A stretch of 25,718 nucleotides of DNA, from positions 1-25,718 of the forward strand of contig CALRHN010000002.1 of assembly GCA_943359425.1 (NCBI GenBank), in the 5' to 3' direction. A program made the translations under genes and the position numbers. The notes under the pieces are model-generated. The model saw nothing but the letters and a program-made list of their open reading frames with translations. It had not been told where the DNA came from and did not search any database. This DNA comes from Candidatus Nomurabacteria bacterium (lineage in GTDB: Bacteria; Patescibacteriota; Minisyncoccia; Phycocordibacterales; UBA9973). Position 1 is the stretch's first letter. Every line of letters begins with the position of its first letter. Shown here piece after piece: positions 12,406 through 19,690 of this stretch.

Positions 12406-12445
12406 TCTGAGTTCCCGTAAAGCTTCAATATTCCTTAGTTTATAG

Positions 12446-12453
12446 TGTATAAT
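12446..12453 (+). promoter_or_regulatory. -10 promoter for S74 protein gene
   Basis: TGTATAAT with the consensus hexamer at 12448-12453, and a possible -35 TTCAAT (12424-12429, 18-base spacing). The start codon lies about 53 bases downstream, giving one of the longest leaders in the window (about 47 bases). Confidence 0.6.
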
Positions 12454-12506
12454 AGTCACGTATACCGTATTTCGCGTTTTACCGAATTGCGCTTTTTGTG
12501 TTATTT

Positions 12507-15500
12507 ATGCTCAAAAGACTTTTATCCCGCTTTCATACGAATCGCATCCTGGCTTTTTCGCTTATTTTTGTCGCCTTCTACTCGACCGCCCTCATCGTCT
12601 TCGCAACCCCGCCGACATCGCCCTATCTCGCAAGCGATCAGATAATCAACCCATCCTGCGGAGCGACAGACGCGAACTGTTACGTGTCTCCCTTTCCGGA
12701 TCAGACCGGCAATAACGGCATGTTCCTGACGACTGACGGGACGAGTACATCATGGGCGACCGTCGTCGGCATGGGCATCGGCAACACCATTACCTCGGCG
12801 ACTCCCGGCGATGTATTGTATGCCGATGGTTCCGGCGATCTCGCGCAGAGCAACACATTTTTCTGGGATTATACTCAGAATTTCTTGGGCATCGGCAATA
12901 ATGCGCCGACAGCCATGCTTTCGGTTGGACCGCATAGCGAATTTCAAGTGGACGGCACCGGCGCCATTGCCGCGGCAACCGGCATTATTTCTTCCGGCAA
13001 TATCCAATTCACCGCGCTCAATATCAGTAAGCCCGTCTTTACCGATGCGTCCGGTTTCCTGACTTCAGCCGGCACGCTCGGTGTTTCGCAGGGCGGCACC
13101 GGCATCACCTCCGGCACTTCCGGCGGCATTCCGTACTTCAGTTCTTCATCCACGATCGCTTCCTCCGCCGCACTCGCTGCCAACCAGATCGTCCTCGGGG
13201 GCGGTGCAGGCACGACGCCGGCGACCTTGGGTTCGCTCGGCACGACGACGACGGTGCTCCACGGTAACGCTTCCGGCGCGCCGACATTCGCTGCAGTATC
13301 ACTCACTGCGGATGTTTCCGGAACGCTTCCCGTAGCAAACGGCGGAACGGGTCTAACCACATTCGGCGGAACGAACAGGGTTTTGTATACCTCATCGACC
13401 GATACGCTCGCTAGTAGCTCCTCGCTACTTTATGATGGTACAGGCCTCATCTTGGGGACGACGGCTGGAGCTGGTGGAAACAATGTGGCTTTGTTTAGAA
13501 AGGATGCAAATGCGGCTACCTATGGAGCAATTATAAACGCTACTTCTGGAGCATCAGCCAATGCTCAAATGCTAGTTAGCGCCAGTTCAACTCTTGCAAC
13601 TTATGGAGGTATCATTACTTACTCGGCTGGCGTATCAACTTCAGGAATCATCGCGGCCAGTACCACTACCTTTCAAAGTAATATTGCCATGAACATTGGT
13701 ACTATTTCATCAAATGGAGTTGTATTTTATACCAACAATACTGCTAGGGCTGCGCTATCAAATACAGGAACTATGTATTTCGGAGGCAATGTGGCAGGCA
13801 CGGCATTGGTGCATATTGCCGCAGGTACGACTGCGGCAAGCAGTGCACCGCTTAAATTTACTTCGGGCTCGAACATGACCACTGCCGAAGCGGGAGCTAT
13901 GGAGTATAACGGTACGCAATTGTTCTTCTCTCCGAGCACGACGAGAAATATCCTCGCTGAAATTTCCGGCTCGACTGCTCTCACCACTGGCTCGATACCA
14001 TTTGCCAGTTCTACCGGAGGGTATCTGACTGAAGCAAGCAGTTCCAATTTGTTCTGGGATTCAACCAACGGTCGATTGAGTATCGGCAACGGAGGTACGG
14101 CGACTTACAAGCTCCATGTGAAAGAAACTTCCGGTTCATTCGGCATCGTGCTGACCGATGCTACGGTTTCCGGAGGATTCTATACCGCGACTCCTTCCGG
14201 AGGATCGCTCTCCCTCGGTATCGGAACGGTTTCGAACCATAACTTGATTTTCACGACGAACAACGGCGCTCCGCAGATGACGCTCTCCACTTCCGGATAT
14301 CTCGGCATCGGCGATCAGACACCGCTCGCTCCGCTCACCGTCGGTTCCGGCGACAAGTTCCAAGTCGATGCTTCGGGAAATCTCACAACGGCTTCGGCGG
14401 TCACCTGGACGCTTGCTTCAAACGCCGCCGCGCTCAACTTCGATGCCAATACGCTCGATATCGATGCCACCAACGATCGCGTGGGTATCGGCACGGCAAC
14501 ACCCTCATACAAGCTTCATGTCGTGACCTCATCCAACACTTGCGGTATCTATCAGATCGGCGGCACTGACCAGTTCTGTATCTATAGCGGAGCTTCGAAT
14601 ACGATATTGGAGACTTTGTCCGCTCACGGCTTCGGCTTTGCCACGAACAACGGCTCGAATGCCATGGTGCTCGACACGAGTAACAACCTTGCCGTCCTGG
14701 GCTATCTCGGCGCCGGTTCTATCAGCGCACCGGGATTTTACCTCGATATAAACGGCGGTACGGGATCTGCTACGCCTATTGCCGTCATTAAGCGCGGCGC
14801 GCAGGATGCCATTACTGAAGACACAAGCATGCCGACAGACTACAACAATCCGTATCTTCGCATCGGTAACAAGGAATATCACACTGCCGGTTATCAAATG
14901 ATCGGCTTCGGTTTTGCGAACAGCACCTATCAGCCGCTCTATATCGGCGCGGTAAGTACTACTACGACGGGCGCCACAAAGAGCGACTTTGTCATCGGTT
15001 TGAGAAACTCTACAACTGGTACTGTTGCTCCAACCGAATTCTTCCGTCTCACTTCCGCCGGCGTGCCGAGCTTTGCCGGTCTTACCTCGAACGCGTCATC
15101 AGCGTATGTCTGCGTCAGCACCAGTACCTATGTGTTGACCTACAACACGACGGCCTGTGGAGCATCGTCCGAGCGGTTGAAGCACGACATAGAAAGCTTG
15201 GATAGCGTAACCAATCTCTCGCAAGTGCTCGCGCTCCGTCCGGTTACCTATAAATTGAACAGCGACAATAGCACTCAAATCGGTTTCGTGGCCGAAGAAG
15301 TCGCTTCCATCGAACCTCGCCTGCTCACCTACGAAGCCGACGGCACGACCATCCACGGCTTGAACTACGCCCAATTCGCTCCTCTTTTTGCCGGCGCCAT
15401 ACAGGCTCTCGATCTGAAAGTGGCTTCTCTTGAATCACTCGATACTTCAAATGACAAATCTTTGGCTTCGCTCGTAAAACAATATCTCGCCGACACGATG

Positions 15501-15779
15501 AATGGTATACAAAATATTTTTGCGAAACATATTCATACGGATGAACTCTGTGTCGGACAAACTTGCGTCACCGAAACGCAGTTGCAGCAGCTCTTGCAGA
15601 GCCAAGGTATCAACAATAGCAACTCCGGCGGGGGATCTACTCCTCCTGGAGGTACGCCAGACAATGATAGCGGCACTCCTCCGAGCGATACGAATGACAA
15701 TACTCCGCCTCCTCTGACAGACAGTGGTGACGGCAATACTCCGCCGCCAACTGATACCGGAGGAACACCTACTCCATAG
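12507..15779 (+). CDS. Large secreted fibre-like protein with C-terminal S74 self-cleaving chaperone domain
   Basis: A 1,090-residue exported protein. A basic N-terminus and hydrophobic helix (about residues 12-33, ending V-F-A-T-P-P) act as signal peptide or anchor; the L-A-S-D-Q-I-I-N-P-S-C-G-A-T-D-A-N-C segment follows. The long middle is Gly/Ser/Thr-rich and repeats tail-fibre motifs such as G-G-T-G-I-T-S, V-A-N-G-G-T-G-L-T-T-F, N-L-F-W-D-S-T-N-G-R-L-S-I-G, G-I-G-T-A-T-P-S-Y-K-L-H-V and S-A-P-L-K-F-T-S-G. The S74 domain starts at S-S-E-R-L-K-H-D-I: Ser887 (15165-15167) and Lys892 form the catalytic dyad with the required five-residue spacing, and G-F-V-A-E-E-V and N-Y-A-Q-F-A-P-L follow. 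In known families this domain trimerises the fibre and then cuts itself off before the Ser. A Pro/Thr/Gly/Asp-rich tail (about 1040-1090) follows. A GTG at 12498 is an alternative start. Likely cell-surface adhesion; GC drops sharply within 13440-13800. Confidence 0.9.
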   Translation: MLKRLLSRFHTNRILAFSLIFVAFYSTALIVFATPPTSPYLASDQIINPSCGATDANCYVSPFPDQTGNNGMFLTTDGTSTSWATVVGMGIGNTITSATPGDVLYADGSGDLAQSNTFFWDYTQNFLGIGNNAPTAMLSVGPHSEFQVDGTGAIAAATGIISSGNIQFTALNISKPVFTDASGFLTSAGTLGVSQGGTGITSGTSGGIPYFSSSSTIASSAALAANQIVLGGGAGTTPATLGSLGTTTTVLHGNASGAPTFAAVSLTADVSGTLPVANGGTGLTTFGGTNRVLYTSSTDTLASSSSLLYDGTGLILGTTAGAGGNNVALFRKDANAATYGAIINATSGASANAQMLVSASSTLATYGGIITYSAGVSTSGIIAASTTTFQSNIAMNIGTISSNGVVFYTNNTARAALSNTGTMYFGGNVAGTALVHIAAGTTAASSAPLKFTSGSNMTTAEAGAMEYNGTQLFFSPSTTRNILAEISGSTALTTGSIPFASSTGGYLTEASSSNLFWDSTNGRLSIGNGGTATYKLHVKETSGSFGIVLTDATVSGGFYTATPSGGSLSLGIGTVSNHNLIFTTNNGAPQMTLSTSGYLGIGDQTPLAPLTVGSGDKFQVDASGNLTTASAVTWTLASNAAALNFDANTLDIDATNDRVGIGTATPSYKLHVVTSSNTCGIYQIGGTDQFCIYSGASNTILETLSAHGFGFATNNGSNAMVLDTSNNLAVLGYLGAGSISAPGFYLDINGGTGSATPIAVIKRGAQDAITEDTSMPTDYNNPYLRIGNKEYHTAGYQMIGFGFANSTYQPLYIGAVSTTTTGATKSDFVIGLRNSTTGTVAPTEFFRLTSAGVPSFAGLTSNASSAYVCVSTSTYVLTYNTTACGASSERLKHDIESLDSVTNLSQVLALRPVTYKLNSDNSTQIGFVAEEVASIEPRLLTYEADGTTIHGLNYAQFAPLFAGAIQALDLKVASLESLDTSNDKSLASLVKQYLADTMNGIQNIFAKHIHTDELCVGQTCVTETQLQQLLQSQGINNSNSGGGSTPPGGTPDNDSGTPPSDTNDNTPPPLTDSGDGNTPPPTDTGGTPTP

Positions 15780-15781
15780 TC

Positions 15782-15811
15782 AAAAAACACCTGTAAAATA
15801 AGGTGTTTTTT
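15782..15811. terminator. Rho-independent terminator after S74 gene
   Basis: An 11-base stem, AAAAAACACCT paired with AGGTGTTTTTT, around an 8-base loop, starting 2 bases after the stop codon and ending in a T-tract. Confidence 0.9.
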
Positions 15812-15844
15812 GCTGTTTTGGCGCTCGTATTTCCTCCCTACATA

Positions 15845-15853
15845 TGCTATACT
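15845..15853 (+). promoter_or_regulatory. Extended -10 promoter for gyrB operon
   Basis: TGcTATACT, hexamer 15848-15853. Transcription would begin near 15860, about 40 bases before the ATG at 15901. The leader opens with a 5-base GC hairpin (GTGCG-AAAC-CGCAC, 15858-15871) followed by TTATTTTTTT. Confidence 0.65.
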
Positions 15854-15900
15854 CTAGGTGCGAAACCGCACTTATTTTTTTATACCAATCGATCCATTTC

Positions 15901-17955
15901 ATGGCCGAAAAAACCAAAAAATCCAGTTATAGCGCCGACGATATTTCCGTCCTCGAAGGTCTCGAACCGGTGCGCAAGCGCCCCGGCATGTACATCGGCG
16001 GTACGGGTGTCGAAGGACTGCACCACCTCATCTGGGAGATCTTCGACAACTCGCGTGACGAAGCGATGGCAGGCGAATGTTCGAATATCGAAGTCGTATT
16101 GCTTCCCGGCAACAAGATTCGCGTTGCGGATGACGGCCGCGGTATTCCTGTCGACATGCATTCGAAGACGAAAGTCTCCGCCCTCGAAACTGTCATGACG
16201 ACGCTTCACGCCGGCGGCAAATTCGGCGGCGAAGGGTATAAAGTTTCCGGCGGACTTCACGGTGTCGGCGCATCTGTCGTCAACGCGCTCTCTATCTATA
16301 CCAAAGCCATCGTTCACCGCGACGGGGGAGAATACGTGCAGGAATATTCACAGGGCAAGAAAAAAGCTGCCGTGAAAAAACTCGGTTCTTCGAAACTCCA
16401 CGGCACGATCATCACATTCGAACCGGATGCGGCTATTTTCCACGAGATCAAATTCGATTGGAATACGATCGTGAACCATTTGCGCCAGCAGGCCTATCTC
16501 GTCCGCGGATTGCGCATCACCGTCATGGATGCGCGCGACTATGGGGGGAAAATCGACAGCGACAAGGCATACTATCTCTCCGAACTCCACCTCCCACTCC
16601 CGTCTACGACATTTTATTTCGAAGGCGGCCTCATGTCGCTCGTATCTTTCTATAACAAATCCCAAAAAGCGATCCACGACACTATTTTCTATATCAACAA
16701 GGACGCCGATGATGTCGGCGTCGAAGTCGCGCTCCAGTATGTCGACGACATCTCGTCGAAGATCGTTCCGTTCGCGAACAATATCTACAATCCCGAAGGC
16801 GGCACGCATGTCACCGGTTTCAAGACGGCGCTCACGCGTATCTTGAATACATATGGCAAGAAGAATAACGTCATCAAAGAAAGCGACGGAGGATTCACGG
16901 GCGAAGACGTTCTCGAAGGTCTGTGTGCTGTCGTTTCCGTAAAACTGCGCGAGATCCAATTCGAAGGACAGACAAAGGGCAAACTCGGCAGTCCAGAAGC
17001 CCAAGGCGCCGTTGCCACGGTATTCGGCGATGCATTCTCAAATTTCCTCGAAGAGAATCCCGAAGAAGCCCGCGCCATCGTGAACAAGGTATTGCTCGCC
17101 GTCCGTGCGCGCAAGGCCGCAAAGGCCGCGAAAGATTCCGTTCTTCGCAAGGGCGCTCTCGAAGGCATGACGCTCCCGGGCAAACTCGCCGACTGCCAGA
17201 GCAAGGATGCATCCGAATCCGAAGTCTTCATCGTAGAAGGAGACTCGGCAGGGGGCACAGCGAAAACCGGTCGTGATCGCCGCACACAGGCTATCCTGCC
17301 GCTGCGTGGCAAGATTCTCAACATCGAACGCGCGCGTCTCGACAAAATGCTCGCCTCCGAGCAGATCAAGAACCTCGTCGTCGCCATGGGAACTGCTATC
17401 GGCGATACGTTCGACGTGACGAAGCTCCGCTATCACAAAGTCATCATCGCGACCGATGCCGACGTGGACGGCGCACACATTCGCACGCTCATTCTCACGC
17501 TCTTCTATCGCTACTTTAAACCTCTGCTCGACGGCGGATATATCTACATCGCCCAGCCGCCGCTCTACAAGATCAAGAAAGGCAAAGAAATTTTTTACGC
17601 CTACTCTGACGAAGAACGCAACGCCATCATCGGCAAAGATGCGCCGAATCTCGAAATCATTGAATCGGATGAATCAACAGTTGAGGAAGAAGAAAATGAT
17701 AACGATCTAAAGACTAAAGACTTAGGACTAAAGACTGTGAAAGTCCATATCCAGCGCTACAAAGGTCTCGGAGAAATGAATGCGGAAGAATTGTGGGAGA
17801 CGACAATGGATCCTGCGCGCCGCATCCTCAAACAAGTCTCCATAGATGACGCAGTCGAAGCCGACAAGATATTCGACATGCTCATGGGCTCGGACGTCGC
17901 ACCGCGCAAAACATTCATCCAGACGCACGCAAAGATGGCGGAGATTGATATCTAA
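15901..17955 (+). CDS. gyrB: DNA gyrase subunit B (type IIA topoisomerase ATPase subunit)
   Basis: ATPase and TOPRIM subunit that, with GyrA, introduces negative supercoils. The 684-residue protein shows the GHKL ATPase: E-I-F-D-N-S-R-D-E-A with catalytic Glu46 and Asn50, D-D-G-R-G-I-P-V-D (78-86), and G-G-L-H-G-V-G-A-S-V-V-N-A-L-S. Then come the transducer and the TOPRIM domain with Glu446 (V-E-G-D-S-A-G-G) and D-A-D-V-D (519-523). The C-terminal tail has Q-R-Y-K-G-L-G-E-M-N and ends M-A-E-I-D-I, the usual GyrB end. ParE is the alternative; the tail and TOPRIM wording suit GyrB. A run of acidic residues and a 7-base tandem repeat (17707-17736) extend the linker before the Q-R-Y-K-G-L-G motif. 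The ATG at 15901 gives M-A-E-K-T-K-K; a start upstream would overlap the promoter. It heads an operon with the next two genes. Confidence 0.93.
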   Translation: MAEKTKKSSYSADDISVLEGLEPVRKRPGMYIGGTGVEGLHHLIWEIFDNSRDEAMAGECSNIEVVLLPGNKIRVADDGRGIPVDMHSKTKVSALETVMTTLHAGGKFGGEGYKVSGGLHGVGASVVNALSIYTKAIVHRDGGEYVQEYSQGKKKAAVKKLGSSKLHGTIITFEPDAAIFHEIKFDWNTIVNHLRQQAYLVRGLRITVMDARDYGGKIDSDKAYYLSELHLPLPSTTFYFEGGLMSLVSFYNKSQKAIHDTIFYINKDADDVGVEVALQYVDDISSKIVPFANNIYNPEGGTHVTGFKTALTRILNTYGKKNNVIKESDGGFTGEDVLEGLCAVVSVKLREIQFEGQTKGKLGSPEAQGAVATVFGDAFSNFLEENPEEARAIVNKVLLAVRARKAAKAAKDSVLRKGALEGMTLPGKLADCQSKDASESEVFIVEGDSAGGTAKTGRDRRTQAILPLRGKILNIERARLDKMLASEQIKNLVVAMGTAIGDTFDVTKLRYHKVIIATDADVDGAHIRTLILTLFYRYFKPLLDGGYIYIAQPPLYKIKKGKEIFYAYSDEERNAIIGKDAPNLEIIESDESTVEEEENDNDLKTKDLGLKTVKVHIQRYKGLGEMNAEELWETTMDPARRILKQVSIDDAVEADKIFDMLMGSDVAPRKTFIQTHAKMAEIDI
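17707..17736 (+). repeat. 7-base tandem repeat (CTAAAGA) in gyrB
   Basis: Units CTAAAGA, CTAAAGA, CTTAGGA, CTAAAGA plus CT, read as L-K-T-K-D-L-G-L-K-T in the acidic linker of the TOPRIM/tail region. The same unit in another register (GACTAAA) occurs in rnhB at 25374-25401. Confidence 0.85.
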
Positions 17956-18591
17956 ATGAACCCGCAGATCTCAAAATCCGTACGAAAGATATTCTCAGTA
18001 TCTTTTTTTGCGTTTTTATATATCGCAGGCAGATATTTCGGACCGCTTGTTGTCCATCTTTCATATTATTTCATTGCACTCGGAATGTGTCTCGTAGTGT
18101 ATCTGGTGACGCTCACTCAGGCTGAACGAGAGACGTGGCGATATCGGTTCGAAAGAAAAAATCTGCTGACAACCTTCTCTCCGGTCTTCATCTTTGCCGG
18201 CTTGTTTTTAGCGATGGGGTTCGCCATATTCAACCATACTGTTCTGGCTGTTTTGTCAGGAATAATGAGCGGACTCTTCGTTACTCGATTGATGTACCTG
18301 CTATTTATTGCCCAAAGGAAACGGGACAAAATACTCCAAGCCTCGTATAAAGAAATGGTTAAAGACATGCCTCCCCAATTGGTTGCCACATCAGAAAAGA
18401 AGGTCGCTTGGTGGGTGGCGGGTTTCACTATTTTGGGGATAGGTGCGATCACGCTAGCCGATTTGCCTCTCCCCAAGGAATTCGGGATCCCTGTCATTGT
18501 CGGATTGCTCATTCTTGGCGCGATCCTTCTTCGGTCTCATGCAAAAGCTTTCTCCTTATTTTTGAACAGTAAGAAGGATAAAGAACAATAA
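17956..18591 (+). CDS. Polytopic membrane protein of unknown function
   Basis: A 211-residue protein with about six hydrophobic segments (roughly 12-30, 33-53, 70-90, 95-117, 149-169 and 175-193), a basic loop between the second and third (E-R-E-T-W-R-Y-R-F-E-R-K), and a longer cytoplasmic-type loop R-K-R-D-K-I-L-Q-A-S-Y-K-E-M-V-K-D between the fourth and fifth. The C-terminus is lysine-rich (N-S-K-K-D-K-E-Q). Its ATG follows the gyrB stop with no gap, so it is read from the gyrB mRNA. No family is recognised, and nothing in the sequence connects it to gyrase function. Confidence 0.75.
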   Translation: MNPQISKSVRKIFSVSFFAFLYIAGRYFGPLVVHLSYYFIALGMCLVVYLVTLTQAERETWRYRFERKNLLTTFSPVFIFAGLFLAMGFAIFNHTVLAVLSGIMSGLFVTRLMYLLFIAQRKRDKILQASYKEMVKDMPPQLVATSEKKVAWWVAGFTILGIGAITLADLPLPKEFGIPVIVGLLILGAILLRSHAKAFSLFLNSKKDKEQ

Positions 18592-18598
18592 AAACTTT

Positions 18599-19141
18599 AT
18601 GAAGCCCAAACTCGTCATCGTTACCGGCAATCCTTTGAAATTCCGCGAGATATCGCTGAAGCTTTCAGAATTCTTCGACTGCGAGCAGAAGACGCTCGAC
18701 GGATATTTTGAGATCCAAGGCACGTCCGAAGAAATCATCCGCCACAAACTCGAGGAAGCGTATCGTCGTTTCCAAGAACCGGTTCTCGTCGACGACACGT
18801 CGCTTCACTTTGCCGCGCTGGGTGGTTTCCCCGGACCGTATATCCGGTACTTCTTTGCCGCAATGAAGCCATGGGAGATGGGGGAGAAATTTGAAGGCAC
18901 GGGCATCAAAATCGTCTGCCATCTCGGACTCTGCCGCGCTCCGGGTGATATTCTTTTCGGTGAAGGATCTGTAGAAGGCACTGTCATAAAACCCGCGACG
19001 CACGACGACAAAGGCACGGAGTTCGATCTCTTTGCACAACTCGAAGGCACGGACAAGCCGATGATCGAATTCACGCCGGAAGAGAAGAACAGATTCTCCC
19101 ATCGTGGCCGCGCGCTCGACGATCTCCTCGGCAAACTATAA
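18599..19141 (+). CDS. Non-canonical purine NTP pyrophosphatase (HAM1/ITPA family)
   Basis: Hydrolyses dITP, dXTP and related deaminated nucleotides to monophosphates, keeping them out of DNA and RNA. The 180-residue protein has the family's N-terminal V-T-G-N-P-L-K-F-R-E-I (8-18), the metal-binding V-D-D-T-S-L (64-69), G-G-F-P-G-P-Y-I-R-Y-F (75-85) and the C-terminal S-H-R-G-R-A-L (167-173). The wording around P-G-P-Y-I-R-Y-F and the helix after it resembles the eukaryotic/archaeal ITPA branch more than E. coli RdgB. The usual F-G-x-D-P-x-F motif reads G-T-E-F-D-L-F, keeping the Asp but not the Pro. The gene starts 7 bases after the membrane-protein stop and is the third gene of the gyrB operon. 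The ATG has no Shine-Dalgarno in range. Confidence 0.88.
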   Translation: MKPKLVIVTGNPLKFREISLKLSEFFDCEQKTLDGYFEIQGTSEEIIRHKLEEAYRRFQEPVLVDDTSLHFAALGGFPGPYIRYFFAAMKPWEMGEKFEGTGIKIVCHLGLCRAPGDILFGEGSVEGTVIKPATHDDKGTEFDLFAQLEGTDKPMIEFTPEEKNRFSHRGRALDDLLGKL

Positions 19142-19163
19142 GTCGTGCATTTCTCTCCAGTAT

Positions 19164-19172
19164 TGGTACAAT
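19164..19172 (+). promoter_or_regulatory. Extended -10 promoter for Cys-rich protein gene
   Basis: TGgTACAAT, hexamer 19167-19172. The ATG is at 19208, giving a leader of about 29 bases without a Shine-Dalgarno. Confidence 0.6.
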
Positions 19173-19207
19173 AGAAGGGTATCGTTTATCAGTAATTTTA
19201 AATATCT

Positions 19208-19642
19208 ATGGCTCTCAAAGAATTTTTCAAGGATCCTCAATATGACTCGTTGAAAACTGTCGGCTTGCTCCTGCTCGTCGTCGGTGCGGGTGTCTTTGCG
19301 TACAATCACATGAATACCGGCCAATCGGCCAAAGTTCTCAATACGGGAGCGAACACACAGCCGGGAATAGTGAGCGGCGGCTTCCACTGGGCTTGCTGGG
19401 GAGTCAATGCCGATCATTGCTATGATGCCAACGGCAACGTCTCCAATGCGTATAATTGTTCGGGCATGCTTGAACCGAACTGTTCAAACTTCAAAAGAGG
19501 AACTGCCGTTCAAGGCGGAGTTTCTAGTTCCATGGACTTGCAACTTCTTGATCAGGGATGTTATCCAGAGTGCTGGAATCAAGGCGATCGAGCTTGTGAG
19601 CCGTGTGGGACAAAGGGTACGGGCCCGAGACAATCGAACTAA
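19208..19642 (+). CDS. Membrane-anchored, cysteine-rich extracytoplasmic protein
   Basis: A 144-residue protein of unknown function. Residues 17-32 (T-V-G-L-L-L-L-V-V-G-A-G-V-F-A-Y) form a single membrane anchor after a short cytoplasmic end (M-A-L-K-E-F-F-K-D-P). The outside part carries eight cysteines at 63, 71, 84, 92, 118, 122, 130 and 133, an even number consistent with four disulfides. The last four fall in C-Y-P-E-C-W-N-Q-G-D-R-A-C-E-P-C, a compact knot-like or metal-site-like motif. The tail is G-T-K-G-T-G-P-R-Q-S-N. It is expressed alone, from its own promoter to the terminator at 19651. No homologous family is recognised. Confidence 0.8.
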   Translation: MALKEFFKDPQYDSLKTVGLLLLVVGAGVFAYNHMNTGQSAKVLNTGANTQPGIVSGGFHWACWGVNADHCYDANGNVSNAYNCSGMLEPNCSNFKRGTAVQGGVSSSMDLQLLDQGCYPECWNQGDRACEPCGTKGTGPRQSN

Positions 19643-19650
19643 AATCTATA

Positions 19651-19686
19651 AATAAAAAAACTCCCCAATTGGGGAGTTTTTTTATT
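19651..19686. terminator. Bidirectional terminator, perfect 36-base palindrome
   Basis: A7-CTCCCC-AATT-GGGGAG-T7 with AAT/ATT outer ends, exactly self-complementary. It serves the Cys-rich protein gene on the plus strand and thrS, which converges from the right. Confidence 0.93.
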
Positions 19687-19690
19687 GCAG

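Noticed and set aside
12507..15779. S74 gene as evidence of a prophage
   Set aside because: No integrase, capsid, terminase or other tail genes are in the window, and the protein has its own signal peptide and sits among housekeeping genes.
19600..19645. A tRNA-like T-arm (TTCGATT on the minus strand) near the end of the Cys-rich protein gene
   Set aside because: The flanking bases do not pair as a T stem and no acceptor, D or anticodon arm is present.
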